Origin: an uncultured Aquimonas sp.
GTDB taxonomy: Bacteria > Pseudomonadota > Gammaproteobacteria > Xanthomonadales > Xanthomonadaceae
DNA: 64,000 bases
Reading direction: 5' to 3'
NCBI RefSeq assembly: GCF_937888285.1
Contig: NZ_CALART010000015.1
Location: forward strand, 62,001 to 126,000
A model generated the notes under the pieces. The model was not told the origin of the DNA, made no database searches, and saw only the letters and a program-made list of their open reading frames with translations. The position numbers and the translations under genes were made by a program. Shown piece after piece: positions 46,551 to 54,014 of this stretch. Position 1 is the first letter of the stretch, and each line of letters begins with the position of its first letter.

Positions 46551-47071
46551 TTGCGACCTCGCGTGGGCGTGGGCGGCAGGTCTTGCAGCAGGGGCAGCTG
46601 CACCTTGTCGAGGCCGGGCAGCTCGCGTTCGAGCTTTTCGATCTCCTCGCGGAAGGCCTGCACGTCCTCGAAGCGACGATACACCGAGGCGAAGCGCACA
46701 TAGGCCACCTGGTCCAGCTCGCGCAGGGCCTCCATCACCCATTCGCCGAGCTGGCGCGAGGGCAGCTCGCGCTCGCCAGAGAGCCGCAGCTGGCGCACCA
46801 GCCCGCGCACGGCCTCATCGATCTGCGCCTCGGACACCGGCCGCTTCTGCAGGGCCTTGCCGAGGCTGCCGCGCAGCTTGCGCTCATCGAACGCCTCGCG
46901 CCGGCCATCGCTCTTGACGATCGCCGGAAGCTTGATTTCCACCGTCTCCAGCGTCGAAAAGCGCTCGCCGCAGGCCGGACACTCGCGCCGCCGGCGAATG
47001 CTGCCGCCGTCCTCGCTGACCCGACTGTCAACGACGCGACTGTCCTCGTGCTGGCAGAAGGGGCAGCGCAT
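46547..47071 (-). CDS. nrdR: Transcriptional repressor NrdR
   Basis: NrdR represses ribonucleotide reductase genes in response to ATP/dATP. The 174-residue product has the N-terminal zinc ribbon (C3, C6, C31, C34; MRCPFCQHEDSRVVDSR, RRRECPACGERFSTLE) and an ATP-cone (PAIVKSDGRREAFDERKLRGSLGKALQKRPV). It lies between glyA and the GNAT gene in the usual order. Confidence 0.97.
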   Translation of the reverse strand: MRCPFCQHEDSRVVDSRVSEDGGSIRRRRECPACGERFSTLETVEIKLPAIVKSDGRREAFDERKLRGSLGKALQKRPVSEAQIDEAVRGLVRQLRLSGERELPSRQLGEWVMEALRELDQVAYVRFASVYRRFEDVQAFREEIEKLERELPGLDKVQLPLLQDLPPTPTRGRK

Positions 47072-47116
47072 CAGGGCCGGCGATCTTGGGTTAGGTTCTT
47101 GTCGAGCGTGTGGGCC

Positions 47117-47294
47117 GGCCCGGGATTTGGGATTCGGGATTCGGGATTCGCAAGAGCGGACTGAGGGGAGCTGGATCGCAGCGCTCCAAGCTTGGCTCGA
47201 AATGCAGTGGCTTCACCGACCGGCATGGAGGACCCTCGCCCTTTGCCACACCCGGCTCTAGCGAATCCCGAATCCCGAATCCCGAATCCCGGCC
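47117..47294. repeat. Inverted pair of GGGATTC heptad arrays (glyA-nrdR gap)
   Basis: Arms at 47117-47151 and 47261-47294 are near-perfect inverse copies in GGCC(GGGATTC)n form, separated by 109 bp. The right arm ends exactly at the glyA stop codon, as the ribB pair does at the ribB stop. Confidence 0.85.
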
Positions 47295-48563
47295 TCACTG
47301 ATACACCCGATACTTCCGGCACTGCGCGCTCACCGCCTCGCGCACGCGGGCCAGCACCGCCTCGTCGGCTGGGGCATCCAGGACGTCAGCGATGCAGTTG
47401 GCCAGCTCGACGCAGTCGGCTTCGGTGTAGCCGCGGGTGGTGACGGCGGGGGTGCCGATGCGCAGGCCGGAGGTGACGAAGGGCGAGCGCGGGTCGTTCG
47501 GGACCGAGTTCTTGTTGACCGTGATGTGCGCCTTGCCGAGTGCGGCTTCGGCATCCTTGCCGCTGACCTCGCGGCCGATCAGGTCGATGAGCATCAGGTG
47601 GTTTTCGGTGCCGCCCGACACGATCTTGTAGCCGCGCGACATCAGCGTTCTCGCCATCGCCTGCGCGTTCTTCACCACCTGCTGCTGGTAGGCCTTGAAC
47701 TCGGGCTCCAGCGCCTCCTTGAAGGCCACCGCCTTGGCGGCGATGACGTGCATCAGCGGGCCGCCCTGGATGCCGGGGAAGACGATGCTCTGCAGCTTTT
47801 TCTCCAGCTCCTCGGCCTTGTCGCCGGCGCCTTCGCGGCTGAACACGATGATGCCGCCGCGCGGTCCGCGCAGGGTCTTGTGGGTGGTGCTGGTGACGAC
47901 ATGCGCATGCGGCAACGGGTTCGGGTAGACGCCCGCGGCGACCAGACCGGCGATGTGCGCCATGTCGACGAACAAGTAGGCGCCGACCTTGTCGGCGATG
48001 GCGCGGAAGCGCGCCCAGTCCATCACCTGCGAGTAGGCCGAGAAGCCGGCGATGATCATCTTTGGCTTGTGCTCGATGGCGAGCTTCTCGACCTCGTCCA
48101 TGTCGATCAGGCCGTGCTCGTTGACGCCGTACTGCACGGCGTTGAACAGCTTGCCGGAGGCATTGACCTTGGCGCCGTGGGTGAGATGGCCACCGTGGGC
48201 GAGGCTCATGCCGAGGATGGTGTCGCCCGGCTGCAGCAGGGCCAGGAACACGCCCTGGTTGGCCTGGCTGCCCGAGTGCGGCTGCACATTGGCGTAGTCG
48301 GCGCCGAACAGCGCCTTGCAGCGCTCGATGGCCAGCTTCTCGGCGACGTCGACGTGCTCGCAGCCGCCGTAGTAGCGCTTGCCCGGATAGCCCTCGGCGT
48401 ACTTGTTGGTCAGCACGCTGCCCTGGGCTTCGAGCACGCGCGGGCTGGCGTAATTCTCGGACGCGATCAGTTCGACGTGGTCCTCCTGGCGCTGGCGCTC
48501 GGCGGCCATGGCCGCGGCGAGTTCGGGGTCATAGCCTTCGATCTTCATGGAGGACGCGAACAT
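47295..48563 (-). CDS. glyA: Serine hydroxymethyltransferase GlyA
   Basis: GlyA interconverts serine and glycine with tetrahydrofolate and PLP. The 422-residue product has ELIASENYASPRVLEAQGSVLTNKYAEGYPGKRYYGG, VDMAHIAGLVAAG and the PLP lysine motif VVTSTTHKTLRGPRGG. The ATG at 48563 gives MFASSMKIEGYDPEL; ATG at residue 6 (48548) is also plausible. It heads the glyA-nrdR-rib cluster. Confidence 0.97.
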   Translation of the reverse strand: MFASSMKIEGYDPELAAAMAAERQRQEDHVELIASENYASPRVLEAQGSVLTNKYAEGYPGKRYYGGCEHVDVAEKLAIERCKALFGADYANVQPHSGSQANQGVFLALLQPGDTILGMSLAHGGHLTHGAKVNASGKLFNAVQYGVNEHGLIDMDEVEKLAIEHKPKMIIAGFSAYSQVMDWARFRAIADKVGAYLFVDMAHIAGLVAAGVYPNPLPHAHVVTSTTHKTLRGPRGGIIVFSREGAGDKAEELEKKLQSIVFPGIQGGPLMHVIAAKAVAFKEALEPEFKAYQQQVVKNAQAMARTLMSRGYKIVSGGTENHLMLIDLIGREVSGKDAEAALGKAHITVNKNSVPNDPRSPFVTSGLRIGTPAVTTRGYTEADCVELANCIADVLDAPADEAVLARVREAVSAQCRKYRVYQ

Positions 48564-48635
48564 GGGGCGGTCACCGGCGCTGGGAGGGAGGCCGCCGATG
48601 ATACCGTGCCGGGGTTTGGCCCCCGAAATTCGCGC

Positions 48636-50258
48636 ATGTCACATCCGGATGGAATCCCCAGCACGGCGCCCCCTGGCGGCGCCCTGCCCGACTACGCGGC
48701 GCTGCGTGCCGCCGAGCGCGCCGGCAGCCCGGCGCGGCGACAGGCTGCCCAGCTGCGTGCCGAAGCCAGCACCGACGTGTACTCGGCGATGGACTGGGCC
48801 TTCGAATGCTTCTCGGGCTTTCGATTCCGCGAGGGCCACCGGGCGCTGGACGCGGCCTTGCGTCGCGATCCGGGTTTTCTGGCCGCGCGCTGGCTCGCTT
48901 TCCAGTACCCGCTCGACCCGAGCCCGACCAGCGAAGCCGAGCAGTTCGCATTCGTGCAGCGCTGGCGCGAGGGCCTGCGCTGGTTCGAATCGCAGGACTT
49001 TCGCCGGCCCGAACTGGCGGCCCAGGTCTGGGGCTGCGTCGGCAGCGTCACGCCCTTCTACCTGCACTACCTCGAGGACGCGGTGCCGGAGATGCGTCGC
49101 TACGGGCGCCTCGTGGCGCGGATGATGGCGGCGCTCGACCCCGGCCTGCCGCCGCGCCCGCTGCGTACGGGCAGGCGCCGCATCGCCGTGGTCAGCGCCC
49201 ACTTCCGCGAGCACACCGTGGCACGTCTGTTCCTGCCCCTGTTCGAGGGCCTGGACCGCGAGCGGTTCGAGGTCCATTTCCTTGACCTTGAACCCGGCGC
49301 CGCCGAATGGCAGGCGCGCCTGCAGGCGGCCGGCACGCACCACCCCGGGCCGCGGCCCGCACCGCAGTGGCGGGCTCTGCTGGCCGCGCTTGCGCCGGAC
49401 CTGATCGTCTACCCGGAGATCGGCATGCACCCGATGCACCAGGGCCTGGCTGCGCTGCGTCTCGCGCCGGTGCAGGCCTGCCTGTGGGGGCATCCAGTGA
49501 CCACCGGCCTGCCGACGATCGACTACGCCCTGGTGCCCGATGCGCTGGAGCCGCGCGATGCGGCCAGTCATTACCACGAGGCTCTGGTGCGCCTGCCGGG
49601 CTTGGGCCATGGCCTCGCGCCGGCGCCGGCGCGCGTGGCGGCTGAAGCGCCGGAAGGCCTGCGACGCAGCGAACCCGGCGGCCTCGAGATTCTCTGCGCG
49701 CAGGCCGCATTCAAGCTGCTGCCAGCGCAGGACGCGGTGTTCGCGCGGATCCTGCGGGCGCTGCCGCAGGCCCGCCTGCACCTGACCCCACTGGTCGGCG
49801 AGGAACACATCGCCGATCTGCGCGCGCGCATGCGGCCGGCCTTCGAGGGCGTGGGCGTGGACATGGATGCGCGCGTGCTGACCCATGCGCTGATGCCGCT
49901 GGAGCGCTTCCAGGCCCTGGCCGCTGCCTGTGATTTCGGGCTTGACACGCTGGGCTGGTCGGGCGGAATGAGTGCGCTCGATCTGCTGCCGCAGGGGCTG
50001 CCGATTGTGGCGGTCGAGGGCCCGACGATGCGCTCACGCCAGACCGCCGCCCTGCTGAAGTGGCTGGACACGTCCGAGCTGATCGCGCGCGATGCCACCG
50101 ACATGGTGCGGATCGCGCATCGCCTCGGTACCGACGCCGCGCTACGCGACGCACTTCGTGCGCATCTGCTCGAGCGCGCGCCACGCCTGTATGCGCGTGC
50201 CGAAACGCAGCAGGCTTTTGCCGATTTCCTGGCAAGCGTGCAGCCGCACCCCGCCTGA
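48636..50258 (+). CDS. O-GlcNAc transferase-like GT41 (SPINDLY-type) glycosyltransferase
   Basis: The 540-residue protein has a helical N-terminal region (about 40-170; one or two degenerate TPR-like pairs) and the two lobes of a GT41 catalytic domain. Markers are IAVVSAHFREHTVARLFLPLFEGLDR (with the His typical of OGT), PDLIVYPEIGMHP, APVQACLWGHPVTTGLPTIDY, and GWSGGMSALDLLPQGLPIVAVEG...RSRQTAALL. It is likely to glycosylate a protein. It lacks the long TPR array of eukaryotic OGT. ATG 48636 starts the homology; no partner gene is adjacent. Confidence 0.85.
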   Translation: MSHPDGIPSTAPPGGALPDYAALRAAERAGSPARRQAAQLRAEASTDVYSAMDWAFECFSGFRFREGHRALDAALRRDPGFLAARWLAFQYPLDPSPTSEAEQFAFVQRWREGLRWFESQDFRRPELAAQVWGCVGSVTPFYLHYLEDAVPEMRRYGRLVARMMAALDPGLPPRPLRTGRRRIAVVSAHFREHTVARLFLPLFEGLDRERFEVHFLDLEPGAAEWQARLQAAGTHHPGPRPAPQWRALLAALAPDLIVYPEIGMHPMHQGLAALRLAPVQACLWGHPVTTGLPTIDYALVPDALEPRDAASHYHEALVRLPGLGHGLAPAPARVAAEAPEGLRRSEPGGLEILCAQAAFKLLPAQDAVFARILRALPQARLHLTPLVGEEHIADLRARMRPAFEGVGVDMDARVLTHALMPLERFQALAAACDFGLDTLGWSGGMSALDLLPQGLPIVAVEGPTMRSRQTAALLKWLDTSELIARDATDMVRIAHRLGTDAALRDALRAHLLERAPRLYARAETQQAFADFLASVQPHPA

Positions 50259-50649
50259 CACGCTGGGCCCAAAACCCAGCGGGCTCGGCATCAAGCCTCG
50301 GCTGCTGTGACGCACGGCCGTGCTTGCCCCCTCGCTCCTGCAGGTAGGGAGCTTCTTGGCCCCGCTTCGCGGGTCGGGTGTTCCCGAAGAAACTTCGGAT
50401 TCGTCATCCCCGCGAAGGCGGGGATCCAGGGCTCTTGCCGCTACTGCAAGTCCGGCCCTGGGCCCCCGCCTTCGCGGGGGCGACGAAGCAGGGGTCGCTA
50501 TGCCGGTCGGAAAACGCGAACAGCCCGGCATGGCCGGGCTGTTCGCGACTCGCGGGGGCTGCGATCAGCTGTTCGCGAAAGGGCTTGGGTGTCTCACCTC
50601 CGAGTTGGAAGCGAGCGAGCGGCGCCTCAAGCGCAGCGTTGGATCTTCC
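50259..50649. other. Gene-free gap with palindromic elements
   Basis: This 391-bp gap between two convergent genes holds a 7-bp hairpin CGCTGGG/CCCAGCG (50261-50281) just past the GT41 gene, a larger palindromic element (50400-50487), and about 160 bp before ald with no recognised feature. No gene is supported. Confidence 0.6.
50400..50487. repeat. Palindromic 'CCCGCGAAGGCGGG' element
   Basis: Left arm TTCGTCATCCCCGCGAAGGC... and right arm ...CCCGCCTTCGCGGGGGCGACGAA are inverse copies over about 32 bp with few mismatches, around a ~24-bp centre. Each arm itself contains a small hairpin (CCCCGC-GAAG-GCGGGG). Elements with this core are common dispersed palindromes in proteobacterial genomes. 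Confidence 0.75.
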
Positions 50650-51768
50650 TCAGAGAGCCAGCGCCTGCTCCGCCGGCACGTAGGGCAGTTTGAAACCTTC
50701 CGCCACCGGCTGGTAGGTCACGTGGCCGGCATGCACGTTCAGGCCGCGCAGCAGGTGCACGTTCTCGGCCATGGCGCGCTTGGCGCCCTTGTTCGCCAGT
50801 TCGAGGATGAAAGGCAGGGTCGCGTTGTTGAGCGCGAAGGTGCTGGTGCGCGGCACCGCGCCCGGCATGTTGGCCACGCAGTAGTGCACAACGTCGTCGA
50901 CGATGTAGGTCGGATCGGCATGGGTGGTGGCATGCGCGGTCTCGAAGCAGCCGCCCTGATCGATGGCGACGTCGACGACGGCTGCGCCCGGCTTCATGCG
51001 GCGGACCAGATCGGCGCTGACCAGCTTGGGCGCCGCAGCACCCGGGATCAGCACGCCGCCAATCACAAGATCGGCCGTCAGCACGTGGCGCTCGACCGCG
51101 TCGGCGCTGGAGAACACGGTCTCGACGCGGGTGCCAAACTGGGCGACCAGGCGACGCAGCACGTCGACGTTGCGGTCGAGGATCACCACCTGGGCGCCCA
51201 GGCCCACCGCCATCAGCGCGGCATTCGCGCCAACCACGCCACCGCCGAGGATGACGACCTTGGCGGGCTCCACGCCCGGCACGCCGCCGAGCAGCATGCC
51301 GCGGCCGCCATTGGCCTTCTGCAGGGCGGTGGCGCCGGCCTGGATCGACATGCGGCCAGCCACTTCCGACATCGGCGCCAGCAGCGGCAGGCTGCCGTTG
51401 GCGGCGGTGACGGTCTCGTAAGCGATGCAGGTGGCCTTGGACTTGATCAGGTCTTCGGTCTGCGGCCAGTCCGGCGCCAGGTGCAGGTAGGTGAACAGCA
51501 CCTGGCCCTCGCGCAGGCGGGCGCGCTCGACGGCCTGCGGCTCCTTGACCTTGACGATCATCTCGGCGCGGGCGAAGACCTCGTCGGCCGTGGCCAGCAC
51601 CGTGGCACCGGCGGCGACGTAGTCGGCGTCCGAGCAGCCGATACCGGCACCGGCATTCGCTTCGACCACGACCTGATGGCCGTGCTGCACCAGTTCGCGG
51701 ACCGAGGCCGGGACCATGCCGACGCGGTACTCGTGGTTTTTGATTTCCTTGGGAACGCCGATCAGCAT
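50650..51768 (-). CDS. ald: Alanine dehydrogenase Ald
   Basis: Ald reversibly deaminates L-alanine to pyruvate with NAD. The 372-residue product has MLIGVPKEIKNHEYRVGMVPASV, KVKEPQAVE, LFTYLHLAPD, the Rossmann motif VVILGGGVVGANAALMAVGLGAQVVILDRN and DVAIDQGGCFE. The ATG at 51768 matches the family start; the longer frame adds unrelated residues. It is divergent from lrp with 193 bp between, suggesting regulation by the Lrp protein. Confidence 0.96.
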   Translation of the reverse strand: MLIGVPKEIKNHEYRVGMVPASVRELVQHGHQVVVEANAGAGIGCSDADYVAAGATVLATADEVFARAEMIVKVKEPQAVERARLREGQVLFTYLHLAPDWPQTEDLIKSKATCIAYETVTAANGSLPLLAPMSEVAGRMSIQAGATALQKANGGRGMLLGGVPGVEPAKVVILGGGVVGANAALMAVGLGAQVVILDRNVDVLRRLVAQFGTRVETVFSSADAVERHVLTADLVIGGVLIPGAAAPKLVSADLVRRMKPGAAVVDVAIDQGGCFETAHATTHADPTYIVDDVVHYCVANMPGAVPRTSTFALNNATLPFILELANKGAKRAMAENVHLLRGLNVHAGHVTYQPVAEGFKLPYVPAEQALAL

Positions 51769-51961
51769 GGCTGCGACCTCGATGCGGTGGATGAGAGGAA
51801 TGCCCTGCCATGACGCGCCGCAACAGAGCAGATCCGCTGCCCCAAGCGTCCAAGGCAAAACAGCCGCGAAGTCTAGGCGCGGATCTCCAGAGTTTCCTGC
51901 TGTAGATTGAGGATCGACCGCCGAATCGTCGGCACAAGCGCGACTTCGCAGCAGGATCTCC

Positions 51962-52450
51962 GTGAAGCAGAAGAAAGTAGTTTTAAATCAACTGGATAAG
52001 ATCGATCGCCGGATCCTGCGCGAACTCCAGCGCGATGGCCGTCTGGCCAATGTCGAGCTGGCCAAGCGTGTCGGCCTGTCGCCCACGCCCTGTCTTGAGC
52101 GAGTCAAGAAGCTGGAGGACGAGGGCTACATCCGCGGCTACCACGCGCGCCTCGACCCCGGCCGCATGGGCGCCGGCCTGCTGGTCTTCGTCGAGATCCG
52201 CCTGCTGCGCACGGCGATGGAGGTTTTCGAGGAGTTCAAGCGCGCCGTGGTGGTGCTGCCGCAGGTGCTGGAATGCCACCTGGTGTCGGGTGACTTCGAC
52301 TACCTGATCAAGGCCCGCGTGCCCGACATGGCCGCCTATCGCCGCCTGCTGGGCGAGACCCTGCTGACCCTGCCGCATGTCTCCGGCTCGCGCAGCTATG
52401 CGGTGATGGAGGAGGTCAAGGAGACGCTGGAGCTGGAGGTGGATGGGTAG
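51962..52450 (+). CDS. lrp: Leucine-responsive regulator Lrp
   Basis: The 162-residue protein closely resembles enterobacterial Lrp: N-terminal helix-turn-helix (DKIDRRILRELQRDGRLANVELAKRVGLSPTPCLERVKKLEDEGYI) and the C-terminal RAM/AsnC ligand domain (LECHLVSGDFDYLIKARVPDMAAYRRLLGETLLTLPHV). GTG at 51962 is preceded by AGGA. It is divergent from ald, whose orthologues are Lrp/AsnC-controlled in several bacteria. The stop abuts a GGGGATT array. Confidence 0.93.
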   Translation: MKQKKVVLNQLDKIDRRILRELQRDGRLANVELAKRVGLSPTPCLERVKKLEDEGYIRGYHARLDPGRMGAGLLVFVEIRLLRTAMEVFEEFKRAVVVLPQVLECHLVSGDFDYLIKARVPDMAAYRRLLGETLLTLPHVSGSRSYAVMEEVKETLELEVDG

Positions 52451-52488
52451 CGGGGATTGGGGATTGGGGATTGGGGATTCGGGATTGG
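52451..52488 (+). repeat. GGGGATT array with G-quadruplex motif after lrp
   Basis: Four GGGG runs separated by ATT (52452-52476) form a textbook intramolecular G-quadruplex motif, directly after the lrp TAG on the coding strand. Confidence 0.85.
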
Positions 52489-52633
52489 CAAGCCTGCCTC
52501 GCGTCGTGTTCGAGCGGCCGATGGCCGTACTCCCCTCTCCGCCTGAGGGACGCGCTCTCTGGCGTCCAAGCAAAGCGAAGGCCTGTCGGGCAGAGGGAGT
52601 CCTTGTCGCAAGGTTCACCCCCCTCTCCCCCAG

Positions 52634-52658
52634 CCCCTCTCCCACAAGGGGAGAGGGG
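52634..52658. repeat. CCCCTCTCCC hairpin repeat, copy 2
   Basis: Same 10-bp stem (CCCCTCTCCC/GGGAGAGGGG) and leader (CTCTCCCCCAG) as at 1711-1733, with a 5-nt loop. Confidence 0.6.
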
Positions 52659-52765
52659 AGACGATCGGCGAGCTCATGCAGCCCACTCACCAGTCTTCCA
52701 TCTACCGCGCCCAGTGCCTGCGCCTGGCGGGAACCCTTGCGCGACCCTGCTCTACGAATCCCGCT

Positions 52766-52910
52766 CGGCCCTCGCGCACAGCGCTCAGGCGTTCGATGGC
52801 TCGCGCGGCAGTGCCGCGCAAACGAGCCATCTGCCTGCGGCCCCGGCCCTCGCGCACAGCGCTCAGGCGTTCGATGGCTCGCGCGGCAGTGCCGCGCAAA
52901 CGAGCCATCT
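52766..52910 (+). repeat. Tandem pair of identical 67-bp hairpin repeats
   Basis: Copies at 52766-52832 and 52844-52910 are identical over 67 bp with an 11-bp spacer (period 78). Each contains the stem GATGGCTCG...CGAGCCATC enclosing a second stem CGCGGCA/TGCCGCG. A diverged relative lies at 44425-44487 on the other strand. Confidence 0.9.
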
Positions 52911-52926
52911 CACCCCCAATCCCGGC

Positions 52927-53931
52927 TCAGACCGGCTGCACCCAGATCCGCGTCCACATCTCGCCCAACCGGCGCCTCGCCTGCCAGGGCCAGGACAGCT
53001 GCTCGGGGCGGATCTCTTCAATTCCACCCTCGGTCACCCGCGCCACCGCGAAGTTGAAGCTGTAGTCGGGCTCGGCACCCATGCGCAGATCGGACAGCAC
53101 GACCTGCCCCTCGCGCACCTCGGCCTTCATGAAGCCGCGGTTGAACCACAGCAGGCGCTGCACCGCCGGCAGCGCGCGCACCGCGTCCAGCGCCGCGACA
53201 TCGCTGCGGTATTCACGGAAGCGGATCGGGCCGGTATCGGCCCACAGCGAGCGCTCGCCCTCCAGGAAGCCATCGGGTGTCATCACCACCACCCGCCAGA
53301 GCAGGGTCTGGAACGGCATGGGCACGGAAAAGCGCGGCGCATCCTCATGGCCGGTGCCGGCGAGGCTGCGCTCGACCTCGCGCTCGACCACGGCCTTGGC
53401 GGTGAGCGACCAGCCGATATAGCCGGTCGACAGGATCAGCCCGGCCAGTACCGCGCGCGTGCCCGCGGGGCGGTGGCGCAGCAGCCAGCCCAGCGCACAG
53501 CCGATCAGCAGCGGCACGGTGTACAGCGGATCGATGATGAACAGCGAGGCCCACATCGCCGGGTGCGGCTGCAGCGGCCACACCAGCTGGGTACCGTAGA
53601 CGGTCAGGGCATCCAGCAGCGGATGGGTGAACAGGGCGAGCGCGATGCCGGCCAGCCAGGCGCGCGGCGCCTCGCGCACCGGTGCCCATCGTCGCAGCAG
53701 CGCCCATATCGACAAGGCCAGCAGGGGCAGCAGGAACAGCGAATGCGAGGCGCCGCGGTGCAGGGTCATCTGCTGCACCGGGTCAAGATCGAAGAAGGAC
53801 AGCGGGATGACGTCGAGATCCGGCAGGGTGCCCAAGGCCGCCCCGACCAGCAGCCCGGCACGGCGATGGCGCGCGGGCACACAGGCAGCCGTGCAGGCCG
53901 CGCCCAGCAGCAGTTGGCTCAGCGAATCCAT
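52927..53931 (-). CDS. YdjM/DUF457-type membrane-bound metal-dependent hydrolase
   Basis: The 334-residue protein has an N-terminal membrane region (1-180) with the DUF457 His/Asp pattern: LGTLPDLDVIP, LHRGASHSLFLLPL and LFTHPLLDALTVYGTQL, which probably bind a metal within the membrane. A soluble C-terminal part (about 190-334) follows. The substrate is unknown. It lies 83 bp downstream of prc, probably in a separate unit because a hairpin intervenes. Confidence 0.85.
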   Translation of the reverse strand: MDSLSQLLLGAACTAACVPARHRRAGLLVGAALGTLPDLDVIPLSFFDLDPVQQMTLHRGASHSLFLLPLLALSIWALLRRWAPVREAPRAWLAGIALALFTHPLLDALTVYGTQLVWPLQPHPAMWASLFIIDPLYTVPLLIGCALGWLLRHRPAGTRAVLAGLILSTGYIGWSLTAKAVVEREVERSLAGTGHEDAPRFSVPMPFQTLLWRVVVMTPDGFLEGERSLWADTGPIRFREYRSDVAALDAVRALPAVQRLLWFNRGFMKAEVREGQVVLSDLRMGAEPDYSFNFAVARVTEGGIEEIRPEQLSWPWQARRRLGEMWTRIWVQPV

Positions 53932-53961
53932 GCGCTTGCGGCTCCCTCAAGACCAGCGGCT

Positions 53962-53996
53962 GCCCGTGCGCGAAGCCCAGGAGGGCGCGCACGGGC
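53962..53996 (-). terminator. Hairpin between prc and the DUF457 gene
   Basis: GCCCGTGCGC and GCGCACGGGC form a perfect 10-bp stem around a 15-nt loop, 18 bp after the prc stop. No U-run follows, so termination efficiency is uncertain. Confidence 0.45.
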
Positions 53997-54014
53997 CGGG
54001 CTTCAGGCATCCGC

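Larger units (their letters stand above)
52451..52926. other. Repeat-dense gene-free gap
   Basis: This 476-bp gap contains, in order, a GGGGATT heptad array (52451-52488), diverged C-rich repeat sequence, a 10-bp stem hairpin (52634-52658), a tandem pair of 67-bp hairpin repeats (52766-52910) and a final short CCCCAATCCC array touching the next stop codon. No gene is supported. Confidence 0.8.

Noticed and set aside
52766..52910. CRISPR array
   Set aside because: Only two long identical copies with an 11-bp spacer, and internal nested hairpins; no cas genes nearby. Better described as a tandem hairpin repeat.
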